NCBI GenBank assembly: GCA_963817395.1
Contig: CAWFOC010000012.1
Location: 310,001 to 374,000 of the forward strand
Origin: CAWGYQ01 sp963817395
GTDB lineage: Bacteria > Acidobacteriota > Vicinamibacteria > Vicinamibacterales > CAVPJW01
Direction of reading: 5' to 3'
Length of the DNA stretch: 64,000 nucleotides
Shown one piece after another: positions 9,871-20,520 of this stretch. Each line of letters starts with the position of its first letter. The stretch's first letter is position 1. The notes beneath the pieces are model-generated. The model saw only the letters and a list, made by a program, of their open reading frames with translations. It searched no databases and was not told the origin of the DNA. The position numbers and the translations under genes are program-made.

Positions 9871-10460
9871 GAGGACGGCTCCGTCACGCCGTCCGACGCC
9901 CGTTGCCGAAGAATCCATCCGACAGCATCGATCAGATTGTCCGCGACGAGCGCCGGGCGCAGACCCTGCTTGGGATGGTCCTCTTCGGTCAACCCGTAGC
10001 CCGTCCGCACCAGCACACCGGTTGCGCCGACATTCGCCGCCAGCTCGACGTCCAGCCATCGATCCCCGATGACGAACGACGTCGCCGGCTCGAGGTCGAG
10101 CTCGTCTGCCGCCTGGCGCACCATGCCGGCGCCTGGCTTTCGGCACTGGCAGTTGACGCGATACTTCTGAACCGGGGCATCGGGATGATGCGGGCAGAAG
10201 TAGTAGCGATCGATCCTCGCCCCGCCGGCCGCCAGCCGTTCGTCGAGATGGCGGTGCAGCTCGTGCACGAAGTTCTCGTCGAAGAACCCGCGCGCCACGC
10301 CTGCCTGATTGCTCACGACCACCACAGGCAGCCCGGCGCGGTTCAACAGTCGGACGGCATCCACCGTCCAGGGAAACAGAGAAAGTCGCTCGAGGCGATC
10401 GAGATAGCCCACTTCCTCGATGAGCGTCCCATCGCGATCGAGAAACACCGCGGGGCGCAC
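9867..10460 (-). CDS. gmhB: D-glycero-beta-D-manno-heptose 1,7-bisphosphate 7-phosphatase
   Basis: 197 residues. HAD-superfamily (class III) phosphatase: nucleophile motif FLDRDGTL near residue 6, VVVSNQ motif II, a zinc-binding loop CPHHPDAP...CQCRKP, and motif IV GDRWLDVELA. It removes the C7 phosphate of heptose bisphosphate in ADP-heptose synthesis. It lies 1 nt after waaF and overlaps rfaE1 by 4 nt. All ADP-heptose genes except gmhA are therefore present in this operon. Confidence 0.94.
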   Translation of the reverse strand: MRPAVFLDRDGTLIEEVGYLDRLERLSLFPWTVDAVRLLNRAGLPVVVVSNQAGVARGFFDENFVHELHRHLDERLAAGGARIDRYYFCPHHPDAPVQKYRVNCQCRKPGAGMVRQAADELDLEPATSFVIGDRWLDVELAANVGATGVLVRTGYGLTEEDHPKQGLRPALVADNLIDAVGWILRQRASDGVTEPSS

Positions 10461-10461
10461 G

Positions 10462-11539
10462 TCAGTGCACCTCCGTCTGGCCAGCAGCCGTGAGACAGCG
10501 TTCGATCCGGGCAGCGACCTCGCTGGCGCCGATACGTGTCATGCAGCGGTGATCGATAGGACACTCGTGAAGCAAACATGGCTGGCACCAGACGTTGGAC
10601 GACACGATCTCGTGCCTGGCGCTCGTGGTGTCCCACTGAACCGGCGCCGTCAGTCGCTCGTCGGTTGCGCCGAAGATCGCGACAACCGGCCGTCCGAGCG
10701 CGGAGGCCAGGTGCATGGCGCCCGAATCGTTCGACACGAGCAGATCGCACCGCTCCAGCACCCCCATGAGCGCGGCGACGTCGGTGCGGCCAATCAGGTT
10801 GAGACACTTCCCCGGCTGATGTGGCCACCCGGATAGTGCCCGATCGATCTCCACTCCCACGGAAACCTCGCCCGGCGTTCCGAGCACGACCACCTGGCGA
10901 GAGGTCCGATGCTGGAGCAACGAGATCAGCTCGGCGAAACGGCCCGGAGGCCATTGTTTCGCGCTGCCGTTCACCGCGCCAGGGGCCAGTGCCACGAACC
11001 GGGTGTCGCGCTCGATGCCTCCCTCTTCGAGCAGCGCCGAGGCAGCGCGTCGGGCGTCATCGCTGACGTCGAGGGCCGGTGTCAGCGGCCCGGCGGCGAC
11101 GCCAAGCGCCGTCGTCAGCGCTCGGTAGTACGGACGCCTGGTGCAATCGGCATCGAGGACGATCAATCGCGCGGGTCAGCAGCCCCCCCCGACGATCGGC
11201 GCGATATCCCCAGCGCTCCGGAATGCCCGCGCGCGCGGCGATCCAGGCCGCATAGTACGAATTGGGCAGGAGCACGGCGACATCGAATCGTCCCTGTGCC
11301 AGCTTTTCGCTGTCGGCTGCGGCTCTCGCCGTGGCCGGGCGGCCGTTCGACTCGAGCGACAGGACGCGATCCACCCCCCGGACTGTTTCAAAAAGCGGCA
11401 CGAGCCCGTTTCGCGCAGCCACCGCCAGTGAAGCGTCGCCGACATGACGACGGAGATCCGAAATGGCGGGAAGCGCCATCACGCCGTCTCCGAGCCAGTT
11501 GGGCGCCACCACGACCACTTGCCGCCCCGCGTCAGACAT
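10462..11539 (-). CDS. waaF: Lipopolysaccharide heptosyltransferase II (GT9), frameshifted near 11132
   Basis: GT9 enzyme that adds the second core heptose. The N-terminal half (ATG at 11539) has VVVVAPNWLGDGVMALPA and LLPNSYYAAW. The C-terminal half has LAPGAVNGSAKQWPPGRFAEL and SNDSGAMHLASALGRPVVAIFGAT. The pieces are in different frames and rejoin as CRLHQ-x-YYRALTTALG if one base is removed near 11132. The start overlaps the lpxL stop by 8 nt and the end sits 1 nt before gmhB. Two GT9 genes in one operon with distinct N-terminal motifs (GSLGDIV in waaC, NWLGDGVM here) support the HepI/HepII assignments. Confidence 0.9.
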
Positions 11540-12467
11540 CGGCCTCGGCATCCGGCTGCGCCCGTGGGAACATCCCAGGCTCGGGCTCGGTGATCGGTCC
11601 TGCCGTGCGCCACCGCCGATGCATCCACAGCCAGAGGTCCGGATGCCGGCGCACGTACATCTCGAGCACGTCGGTGCAACGTTGCGTGAACTCGCGAACC
11701 GGATCGGGCGAGTCGGACGACGGCGGCTCGACCGCGTGCTCGTAAATGATACGGTACCCCCCACGGCGACGAGGTAATGCAAAGACCGGCACGACGGGCG
11801 AACCCGTGCGCAGCGCGATGGCCGCAATCGCATTCGTCGTGCCGGCCGGCCGCCCGAAGAAGTCCACCGTCACGGCGTCGGGGCCGTGCACGTGCTGATC
11901 GATCAGCACACCGATGGCGTGGCCGCCTTCGAGGACGCGGAGCACGCGGCGAATCGCGCCGCGCCGGTAGATGACTCCGTTACCGGTGGTGGACCGCACG
12001 CGTTCGAGCAGATCGTTCAGATACGGATTGTCGAGCGGCCGCGCCAGCACGTTGACTGGCTCGAGCCTCAGGGCTTGCGAGAGCCCGATCACTTCCCAGA
12101 ACCCGAAGTGACCCGTGAAGAAAATCACGCCGCGTCCCTGCGCATAGGCGTGCTGCGCGTGATCGGCCCCTTCCACTTCGGTGATGCGCAGCATCTCGGT
12201 CGGGCCGAGCGTGGCGAATTTCAACAGCTCGAGGAGAACCCGCCCGAAATGCGCGAACACCGATCGCGCGATCGCGCGCTGCTCCCCGGCGGTTCGATGC
12301 GGGAGGGCGGCCGAGAGATTGTCCAGAGTCGTACGCCGGTGGACGCGATCCAGCGCGTAGAACGCGAGGCCGATACAGGCGCCGCCGCGCCGGACGACCC
12401 ACCACGGCAGCACGCGGACGAGCGCCATGGCCGAGCGGACAGCCGCGTACTCGAGTCGATGTCTCAC
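11532..12467 (-). CDS. lpxL: Lipid A biosynthesis lauroyl acyltransferase (LpxL/HtrB family)
   Basis: 311 residues from GTG at 12467, which overlaps the lpxK stop as GTGA. LpxL/LpxM-type inner-membrane acyltransferase: an N-terminal hydrophobic anchor, FTGHFGFWEV (HX4-5D/E catalytic motif, here HFGFWE) near residue 110, and a conserved LIDQHVHGPDAVTVDFFGRPA segment. It transfers a secondary acyl chain to Kdo2-lipid IVA. It is placed between lpxK and waaF, so lipid A acylation and core assembly are co-transcribed. Whether the chain is laurate or another acid cannot be read from sequence. Confidence 0.9.
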   Translation of the reverse strand: MRHRLEYAAVRSAMALVRVLPWWVVRRGGACIGLAFYALDRVHRRTTLDNLSAALPHRTAGEQRAIARSVFAHFGRVLLELLKFATLGPTEMLRITEVEGADHAQHAYAQGRGVIFFTGHFGFWEVIGLSQALRLEPVNVLARPLDNPYLNDLLERVRSTTGNGVIYRRGAIRRVLRVLEGGHAIGVLIDQHVHGPDAVTVDFFGRPAGTTNAIAAIALRTGSPVVPVFALPRRRGGYRIIYEHAVEPPSSDSPDPVREFTQRCTDVLEMYVRRHPDLWLWMHRRWRTAGPITEPEPGMFPRAQPDAEADV

Positions 12468-13462
12468 GCGACCGCCTTCGCCCGGGCACGCGCGTCCGCC
12501 AGCTGGCCTTGCAGCCACTCGCGAAACTCGGCGCGCGGCTCCACCGACGTCTTCAGCGGAACCCAGGCCAGCTTCAGCGGCAGTGGTCGTGCCCACAACA
12601 GCCGCACGGCGTCTTTCTCGGTGGTGACGGCGAGCTCGGCGCCGGCACGCGAAACCGACGCGGCGATCCGGCTGAGATCCGCGCTCGTGTAGCGATGGTG
12701 GTCGCGAAACGCGATGGTGTCCCGCACGCGGTAGCCGTGCGCCCCGAGCAAGGCGAAGAAGCGGTCGGGTCGCGCGACGCCCGCGAACGCGAGAACCGGC
12801 GTGTGGTCGGCGATGGCTACGGGCTTCGCGTCGAGTCCCAGGGGCTCGCCGAGCGACCGGCTGATGCGGAAGGCGCGACCAATCCCCAAACGATCGGCCA
12901 CCGATTGCGTCGTCCGGTCGCCGTCGCCCTCGACGAGCACGGCGTCGGCCGCCGCGGCCATGTCGAAGGGCTCGCGGAGCCTCGCCGGTGTTTCCTCCAG
13001 GTCTCGCGGCGGCACGACGAGGAGATCGACGTCCCGCCACAGTCCCAGGTGCTGAAACCCGTCGTCGAGCACGTGGACGGTGCAGCCGAGATGCGTCTCG
13101 GCGATCTTCCCGGCGAGCGCCCGGTCGGTCGACACGAGCACCGCCACACCGTTCAGGCGGCGTGCCAGCATCAACGGTTCGTCCCCGGCGCGATCCAGAT
13201 CGGCGTGCATCCGTTCGGCGTCCCGAACCACCACGACACCGTCGCTGATCACGGCCCGGCCATAACCGCGGCTGAGCACCGCAGGCCGCTCGCCCAGCTC
13301 CAGCAGCACCTGCGCCACGTGCGCCACGATGGGCGTCTTGCCGCTGCCGCCGAGTGTGAGATTGCCGACGCTGATCACAGGAGCTGCCAGACGCCGGCGA
13401 CACTCGGGGCGGCTCGCGAACCATCGTCGTCGGGCGCGCGCCAGCCAGTGATGAGGGGTCAC
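12464..13462 (-). CDS. lpxK: Tetraacyldisaccharide 4'-kinase
   Basis: 332 residues from GTG at 13462; no closer ATG exists in frame and the upstream gene ends 25 nt away. P-loop kinase with ISVGNLTLGGSGKTP (Walker A) near residue 30, the LSRGYGR motif and the VLDDGFQHLGLWRD motif, both specific to LpxK. C-terminal VTTEKDAVRL is also conserved. It phosphorylates the 4' position of the lipid A disaccharide on the membrane. Stop overlaps the lpxL start by 4 nt. Confidence 0.93.
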   Translation of the reverse strand: MTPHHWLARARRRWFASRPECRRRLAAPVISVGNLTLGGSGKTPIVAHVAQVLLELGERPAVLSRGYGRAVISDGVVVVRDAERMHADLDRAGDEPLMLARRLNGVAVLVSTDRALAGKIAETHLGCTVHVLDDGFQHLGLWRDVDLLVVPPRDLEETPARLREPFDMAAAADAVLVEGDGDRTTQSVADRLGIGRAFRISRSLGEPLGLDAKPVAIADHTPVLAFAGVARPDRFFALLGAHGYRVRDTIAFRDHHRYTSADLSRIAASVSRAGAELAVTTEKDAVRLLWARPLPLKLAWVPLKTSVEPRAEFREWLQGQLADARARAKAVA

Positions 13463-13487
13463 GGGAGTTGCGGAACCCGCAGAGGCG

Positions 13488-14822
13488 TCAATGGACCAGC
13501 CTGAAGGGCCGGACGACCGCCCGTGCCCGCGGGGCGTCCGGCGGCAGCACCGCTTCGATGACGGCGAGCGTCTTGTCCTTCGCTCCACGGTTGGCTTCGA
13601 CCAGCGCACGTGCGGCGGCCCCGAGCTGGGCGCGACGAACCGGGTCGGTGAGCAGGCGCCAGAGCTCGGGCTCGAGCTCGCGTTCCGACGCAATTTGCAC
13701 CGCCGCGCCGGCCGACACGAACGACGCTGCGATTTCGGCGAAGTTCTGCATGGACGGGCCGAAGACGATGGGCTTGCCGAAGACCGCCGGCTCGAGAATG
13801 TTGTGCCCACCGGCATCGACCAGGCTGCCGCCCACGAAGACGGCGGTGGCAATCTGATAGAGCTGCGCCAGCTCGCCGAGCGTGTCGAGCACGACCACTT
13901 CGGCCCGCGGCTCGGCGTCCACCGGCAATTCGCTTCGGCGGGCCGTGAGAAACGCCGCCTGCCGCGCCAGCGATTCGACTTCACCGAACCGCTCGGGGTG
14001 GCGCGGCGCGAGCACGAGCAACAGGTTGGGCAGACGCGTCTTCAGGCGCGCGAACACCCGCAGCACGGCGGCCTCCTCACCCTTGAGCGTGCTCCCGGCG
14101 ATGAGCACCGGACGTGCCGACGGCATCCGGAAATATCGAAGCACCCGGTCGCGCGCCCGAACGTGGCCGGAGGACGGCACATGGAGCGAATCGAACTTGA
14201 GGCTGCCGGTGACGACGATGGCGTCGGGATCGGCACCCAGCCGAACGAGACGACCGGCGGTGTCCTCGCTCTGCACGCAGAAACGATCGACGTCGGCCAG
14301 CACGCGACGGAAGAACGGTCGAATGAGGCTGTAGCGGCGGGCGGAACGCGGCGACAGCCGTCCGTTGACGAGCATCGTCGTGACGGCGGACTCGCGGCAC
14401 GCCCGCAACAGGTTCGGCCAAATCTCGGTCTCCATCATCACGAAGAGCCGTGGGCGCACGAGCCTCAGCGTCCGGCGCACGATGAAGCTCCAGTCGAACG
14501 GAAAGTAGAAGACGCCGTCGACATCGGGCAGCCGCTTCGCCACCTGCTGTCCCGCGATGGTCGTCGTGGAGAGAAAAATCCGAAGCGCAGGATAGCGGCG
14601 CCGCAAATCAGGCAGCAGCGCACGCGCCGTCAGCACCTCGCCGACCGACACGGCATGCAGCCAGATGGACGGGTCGCCGTCGAGATTGAACGACACGGGC
14701 AGATAGCCGAGGCGCTGGCCCAGGCTTCCGACGTACTTCCGGTACCGGAGGGCCTGGTAGAGGAAATAAGGTGAGGCGAGAGCAAAAACGAGCAGGGTGA
14801 CGAGACTGTACAGGCGATACAT
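13488..14822 (-). CDS. waaA: 3-deoxy-D-manno-octulosonic acid transferase (Kdo transferase)
   Basis: 444 residues from ATG at 14822 (MYRLYSL). GT30 enzyme with an N-terminal membrane anchor, WLHAVSVGE (acceptor site, catalytic Glu), METEIWPNL, GSLKFD, ILAPRHPERF-like LVLAPRHPERFGEV and GGHNILEPAVFGKP. It adds Kdo to lipid IVA. It is the first gene of the minus-strand envelope operon and is divergent from gap, with 250 nt between the two starts. Confidence 0.94.
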   Translation of the reverse strand: MYRLYSLVTLLVFALASPYFLYQALRYRKYVGSLGQRLGYLPVSFNLDGDPSIWLHAVSVGEVLTARALLPDLRRRYPALRIFLSTTTIAGQQVAKRLPDVDGVFYFPFDWSFIVRRTLRLVRPRLFVMMETEIWPNLLRACRESAVTTMLVNGRLSPRSARRYSLIRPFFRRVLADVDRFCVQSEDTAGRLVRLGADPDAIVVTGSLKFDSLHVPSSGHVRARDRVLRYFRMPSARPVLIAGSTLKGEEAAVLRVFARLKTRLPNLLLVLAPRHPERFGEVESLARQAAFLTARRSELPVDAEPRAEVVVLDTLGELAQLYQIATAVFVGGSLVDAGGHNILEPAVFGKPIVFGPSMQNFAEIAASFVSAGAAVQIASERELEPELWRLLTDPVRRAQLGAAARALVEANRGAKDKTLAVIEAVLPPDAPRARAVVRPFRLVH

Positions 14823-15072
14823 ATGGTGCGGGGACGGACCCGCTCGGCGAACGAGCGCGGTCAGCCGACACGCGGCGGCGCGCGCAGCTGACGATCGCGC
14901 GGGAGAGCGCACCAGGGCGAGCGACGATCGCGGCAGTATAGCCGGGCGTTTGACCCTCCGGCAAGCCGTTCATTAGAATGTCGTGTTCGGGTGATCGCCG
15001 CGTGCGCGACAGGTGCAACCGCGTAGGGGCGGAGCGCGGACGAGCGGCCAGGCCGGAGATTCGGAGGTATCA
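14823..15072. promoter_or_regulatory. Divergent promoter region between waaA and gap; sigma70-like promoter for gap
   Basis: This 250-nt interval separates two divergently transcribed operons. On the plus strand a TTGACC box (14950-14955) is followed after 18 nt by TAGAAT (14974-14979), a good sigma70-type match about 95 nt upstream of the gap start. A GGAGG ribosome-binding site lies at 15063-15067, six nt before the gap ATG at 15073. I see no equally clear promoter for waaA on the minus strand. Confidence 0.5.
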
Positions 15073-16076
<1,004 letters not shown>

Positions 16077-16080
<4 letters not shown>

Positions 16081-17267
16081 AGCTCTCCGTTCGAGACCTC
16101 GATCTGGCCGGTCAGCGGGTGTTCATTCGGGTGGATTTCAACGTGCCGCTCGATCAGGGCGCCATCGCCGACGACACGCGCATTCGGTCGTCGGTGCCCA
16201 CCGTGCAGTACGTGCTCGAACGCGGCGGGCTCCCCGTGCTCGCCTCGCATCTGGGCCGGCCGAAGGGGCGGAGGCAGACCGAGTTCAGCCTCGAGCCCGT
16301 CGCACGGCACCTGGCCGGACTGATCGGAGCGCGTGTGGAGTTCGCCCGCGACTGCGTCGGCGAGCCGGCCAGCCAGGCGGTTGAGCGCGCGAAGCGCGGT
16401 GACACCGAGGTCGTGCTCCTGGAGAATCTTCGATTTCATCCTGAAGAGGAGAAGAACGACTCGAGCTTTGCCGAAGCCCTTCGGGCGCTGGCCGATCGCT
16501 ACGTCAACGACGCCTTCGGCGCCGCACATCGCGCGCACGCATCGGTGGACGCCCTGCCCCGTCTCATGCCGAGGCCCGCGGCCGGGCTGCTGATGGAAAA
16601 GGAGCTGCGCTACCTGGGCGGCGCCCTGGAATCGCCCGCGCGGCCGTTCGTGGCAATCCTGGGCGGCGCGAAGGTGTCCGACAAGCTCGACGTGATCGAC
16701 AATCTGCTGACCAAGGTAGACCGCCTGCTCATCGGCGGCGCCATGGCGTATACGTTTTTCCGAAGCCGTGGGCTGGCAACCGGCACCTCGCTCGTCGAAG
16801 AGGACAAGATCGACGAAGCCAGCCGGATCGTGGAGCGCGCTTCCGAGCTCGACGTGCGGCTCGAGCTGCCCACCGATCATGTGGTGGCCGACCGGATCGA
16901 TGCGGCGGCGCAGAGCGAAGTGCTGATGATCGGGGATGCGGCTCTCGGCCAGCGGAAAGGACTGGACATCGGTCCGTCAACCATCGACCGCTTCCGCCGT
17001 CAGCTGAGTGACGCCCGAACGGTCGTGTGGAACGGCCCGATGGGGGTTTTCGAGATTGAACAGTTCTCACGGGGGACCGTGGCGGTGGCCGAGGCCGTAG
17101 CCGCAGTGAAGGGGACGACGATTGTCGGCGGCGGGGATTCGATCGCCGCAATCCGCCACGCGGGCGTGAGCGACCGCATCACGCACATCTCGACGGGCGG
17201 CGGGGCTTCGCTCGAATTCCTGGGAGGGCGCCGGCTGCCGGGTGTGGAGGCGCTCGCGGAGTCATGA
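16077..17267 (+). CDS. pgk: Phosphoglycerate kinase
   Basis: 396 residues. Start is GTG at 16077, in a GTGA overlap with the gap stop. RVDFNVPLD and SHLGRPKG form the 3-phosphoglycerate site; ENLRFHPEEE and VNDAFGAAHRAHAS are conserved N-domain motifs; LGGAKVSDK and GGGDSIAA with GGGASLEFLGG form the ATP-binding C-domain. It makes ATP and 3-phosphoglycerate. ATGA overlap to tpiA. Confidence 0.97.
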
Positions 17268-18029
17268 CGAAACGCACGCCGTTCATCGCCGGCAACTGGA
17301 AGATGTTCAAGACCGTCCACGAGTCGGTCGTCTACGCCAAGGAGCTCCGCCTCAAGGTCAAGGATCTCGACGAGGTGGAGATTGTCATCGCCCCGGTCTT
17401 CACCGCCGTACCACGCCGTCGCCGAAGCCTGCCGCAACAGCAACATTGGAGTGGCCGCGCAGAACATCTCCTGGGAGCGTGAGGGGCCCTACACCGGCGA
17501 GGTCTCGGCGCCGATGGTGCGCGAGGCCGGCGCGGACTATGTGATTGTGGGCCACTCCGAGCGGCGCACGTTGTTCGGCGACACCAATCAGAGCGTCAAC
17601 CGCAAGCTGGTCGCCGCACTCGCAGCCGGGCTGACGCCCATCGTCTGCATCGGAGAGACCCTCGCCGAGCGAGATGCGAACGACACGCTCGCCGTGCTCG
17701 ATGCGCAGATCAAGATCGGCTTCGACGCCATCACCGCCGAGCAGATGGCCTCGCTCGTGATTGCGTACGAGCCGGTGTGGGCGATTGGAACAGGCCGCAA
17801 CGCGACACCGGCACAAGCCGCCGAAGCCCATGCGCACGTCCGGTTGCGGCTTCGACAATGGTTCGGCGGCCACGCCGCCGAGCAGTGTCATATCATCTAT
17901 GGGGGTAGCGTGAAGCCCGACAACATTCGTGCACTCGTCGGACAAGAGCACGTGGACGGCGCACTGGTCGGCGGCGCCAGTCTCGACGTCGACACGTTCG
18001 TGAACATTCTGACGAGAGCAAGAAGCTAG
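17264..18029 (+). CDS. tpiA: Triosephosphate isomerase, frameshifted at about 17411
   Basis: N-terminal piece has AGNWKMFKT (catalytic Lys) and IVIAPVFTAV. The rest is in the next frame: HAVAEAC, then GHSERR (catalytic His), AYEPVWAIGTG (catalytic Glu) and YGGSVKPDN. Removing one C at GTACCACGCC (17411) restores an unbroken 254-residue protein, so one inserted base accounts for the break. ATG at 17264 overlaps the pgk stop. It interconverts dihydroxyacetone phosphate and glyceraldehyde-3-phosphate. As tpiA is normally essential and single copy, the break is likely a sequencing artefact. Confidence 0.92.
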
Positions 18030-18039
18030 GACCCATCCC

Positions 18040-18419
18040 ATGCTGTACTACTTGATTGTCACCCTCTACGTGCTCTCGTGCCTGCTGCTCCTGCTCGTCG
18101 TGCTCCTGCAACAGGGGCGCGGCGGCGACATTGCCGCCGCGTTCGGCGGCGGCAGCAGCCAGACGGCCTTCGGCGCCCGCGGCGGTGCGACGCTCCTGTC
18201 GCGGACGACCAGCGTGCTCGCGGTGCTCTTCATGCTCGGCGCGCTGGCGCTGTCGATTCTCGGGCAGCGCGGGCCGTCGTCGGTCGTGAGCGGCGCCCCG
18301 GCGCCTGCTCCGCCAGCCGCCCAAACGCCGGCGGAAACGGCGCCGGCTGCGAGCCCGGCGCCGGCCACTCCGGCCCCGACGAATCCGGCTCCCGCGCGGC
18401 GGCACCGAATCAGCCCTAA
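18040..18419 (+). CDS. secG: Preprotein translocase subunit SecG, probable frame break near 18398
   Basis: Two hydrophobic helices (residues ~2-22 and ~52-70) separated by the SecG loop LLQQGRGGDIAAAFGGGSSQTAFG, followed by a Pro/Ala-rich tail. SecG is the small third subunit of the SecYEG channel. The position after tpiA is the usual bacterial context. In the literal frame the protein would run on through the tRNA-Leu gene to 18762. Shifting frame near 18398 gives a natural end AAPNQP with a stop at 18417-18419, 33 nt before the tRNA. I take that end as correct; it is inferred. Confidence 0.85.
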
Positions 18420-18452
18420 CGCCCCATCTGTTAGACTGAAGATCCCCTCGTT

Positions 18453-18539
18453 GCGGAAGTGGCGGAACTGGCAGACGCACCAGCTTGAGGGGCTGGCGCT
18501 CGCAAGAGCGTGGGGGTTCGAATCCCCCCTTCCGCACCA
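18453..18539 (+). tRNA. tRNA-Leu (GAG), integration target of the island
   Basis: 87-nt class II tRNA with encoded CCA. Acceptor stem GCGGAAG pairs with CTTCCGC. Anticodon stem CCAGC/GCTGG encloses loop TTGAGGG with anticodon GAG. A variable arm GCGCTCGCAAGAGCG is present, and the T-arm is GGGGGTTCGAATCCCCC. The 3' 59 nt plus one base recur at 25579-25639, so the gene was used as the attB of the adjacent integrase and was restored by integration. Confidence 0.97.
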
Positions 18540-18540
18540 A
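18481..18540 (+). repeat. attL: 60-nt direct repeat within tRNA-Leu
   Basis: Runs from the 5' half of the anticodon stem through the CCA end and one further A. It matches 25579-25639 at all 60 positions apart from one extra base in the right copy. The bases just outside differ between the two copies, which fixes the repeat edge at the anticodon stem, a common crossover zone for tRNA-targeting tyrosine recombinases. Confidence 0.9.
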
Positions 18541-18550
18541 CCACTAACTG

Positions 18551-19848
18551 CTAAGAAGGAAACCGCTTACGGGTGGGCGAATCAACCTGGCCGGACACAA
18601 CGGCTGGTGCGGAATCGCTCGCCGTGTGCAACGTTTGTGCAACGGATTCCGCGTTCTTGCGCTTCTGCTCTTCGGCTTTCTTGCGACGCTGCTCCTCCGC
18701 CATTCGCTGACTCTCTTCCAGCTTTTCCATCGCCAGGTGCAGGCCGCGCCGCTGGATGTTGAGGTACCGGGTGGTCGTGTTTAGGCTCGTATGGCCAAGG
18801 ATCTTGCTGACGTAGTTCGTCGAGACACCTGCCTCGTCGAACCGTGAGCCGGCCTCGTGCCGGAGATCGCGGATCTGGAGATCCCCGAGCCCGGCCTTGG
18901 ACCGTACGTCTACCCAGGCCTCGCGAACCGAAGTAATCCGCTCGCCCGTCTCGTTGCCAAACACGTACGCATCCGGTCCAAGCTCTCTTCCGTCCGGACC
19001 GATCCGGCGCATCTCCAGTGAAGCGAGCAGCCGGGACGAGATCGGCAGGATGCGCGACGTGCGAGTCTTCGCCTTGACGGCCTGAATGGTCAGTTCCCGT
19101 CGTTCAAGGTTCACATCCTTCCACTGCAGCCAAAGGATTTCGCCAAGGCGGCACGCCGTGTCGAGCAGCGCGATGATCACGGCGCGGAGATGCGGATCCG
19201 CATTCTCGAGGATCTTCTGTTCATCGTCCTCATTCTGGAACCGGCGATCGCGCGGGATCTCCTTGTCAAGCGTGACGGCTGGTTCCGTGCCGATCTTGAA
19301 CGGCGTTCGCTCGATGTAGCCCCGACGGATTCGCCCAGTTGAACATCTTGCGCAGCAGCTTGAGATCGTGGTTGACGGTGCACGCGGAGCGCCCTTTGGC
19401 TTTCCGTGCATCGCGAAACGCTTCGACATCGCCGGTTCGGATCTGATCGAGCGGCATGTCTCCGAATGTCTGACCATCGCGGCCGGGCGGCACGAACGCC
19501 TGAATCAGCTCGAGGCGGTATACGTTATCGCGCGGTCTCACGAGCTGGTTGCCACGCCGCTCCTTCCAAACGTCGGCAAATGCACGAAACGTCAGGACCG
19601 GCGCCGGCCGGACGTCTGGCGCTTGCACCCGTAGAGTGCCTGCCCGAATCGCCAGCCGCAGACGTTCGGCCTCCGTCTGCCGCCTCGGTTTTGCTCGTGA
19701 CCGGTCGGCCGAGCTCCCGGTCAAGGCTGAATCGATAGTGCACCTCCTTCCACTTGAATGCGAAGTGCCAGGGATGAGAACACTTCGTCCAGTTGCCCCG
19801 CGGACACGCACAACGTTTTTGCAGACCGCCGTTTCGATGTCGCGACAT
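18551..19848 (-). pseudogene. int: Tyrosine site-specific recombinase (phage-type integrase), two frame breaks
   Basis: Starts at ATG 19848 (MSRHRNGGLQKRCACPRG, a short Cys/basic N-terminus), changes frame near 19690 (one extra G) and again near 19330 (one extra A), and ends at 18551. With both removed it gives about 430 residues. The core-binding domain includes FADVWKERRGN, TFGDMPLDQI and NHDLKLLRKMFNWA. The catalytic domain has the first Arg in TACRLGEI, HxxR in RDLRHEAGSR, and LGHTSLNTTTRYL with the final His and Tyr nucleophile. The C-terminus is a charged coiled-coil-like tail. The stop lies 11 nt from attL. It would have integrated the island at tRNA-Leu. Confidence 0.88.
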
Positions 19849-19887
19849 CGGGCTCTCCTTTCTCGCGGCAAGAATGGCCGCGCGGCC

Positions 19888-20169
19888 TCATCGTAGCCGA
19901 GGCGTCAACAACCCTTCCCTGGCGCCACGAGCGACTGGTGGCGTGGCGTACAAGCCACTCATCAACCCATTCGCCGAGAAGCCGCAACTCTCGTCGGCCT
20001 CCGACGCGCGAGGCCCGCAGGCGACCCGCACGGACTTCGCGGTAAATCAGCTTGAGCCGCACCGCGCCCGCTGTGCCGCTTCGTCCACCGTGATCCATGG
20101 GCTGCCTGACGAGGAGTCAGATCTGGCCAAGATTTGCACTGCTGTGGCGACAACCTGGTGGGCATTCAT
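19888..20169 (-). pseudogene. Excisionase-like helix-turn-helix protein, frame-disrupted
   Basis: Begins at ATG 20169 (MNAHQVVATAVQ). The core reads WITVDEAAQRARCGS, then after a frame change near 20053 LIYREVRAGRLRASRVGGRRELR and LGEWVDEWLVRH, a winged HTH of the MerR-like excisionase/HTH_17 type. A second shift near 19945 returns to the first frame, which ends at 19888, so the two breaks compensate and the length is about 93 residues. Position just upstream of the integrase on the same strand supports a recombination directionality factor. The exact C-terminus is uncertain, and a plain transcriptional regulator is possible. Confidence 0.6.
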
Positions 20170-20520
20170 GTGTGCTCCCTTCTACGAATCAGGCGGTTCA
20201 GTCGTGTCAGGCGGTTTCAGCGGCGTTCAACGTCCGGCGAAGTAGTGTGTTGGGCGGTGGTCGGACAACGACCGATGCGTTTCAGCGATCGCGGCGCCTG
20301 CTGTGAAGCAATTTCCGTGCTCAAAACGGTTGCTCGGGGGTCTGGAAAGTGGTGACTCGCGTTCACGATTGGGGTGTACACATGGGTGTTACACAGCACA
20401 ACTCGCGATCAGGGTTCTCCGTCACAAGTCTTGCGCGACATAAACTGCCTGGCGGTGATGCGCCTTACCGAGCAAGGTGTCGATCGTGTCGATAACCCGG
20501 GTAACCACCGAGGTTGAGCC
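20170..20520. other. Island intergenic stretch, no gene seen
   Basis: 351 nt between the excisionase-like gene and higA. I see no coding pattern on either strand and no toxin (higB) gene upstream of higA where one would be expected. The segment is slightly richer in A/T than its surroundings. It may hold promoters for the two divergent flanking genes. Confidence 0.5.

Noticed and set aside
20409..20520. HigB toxin upstream of higA
   Set aside because: None of the three frames shows the RelE-like HigB pattern (no GDWRI-type motif or VDYH end).
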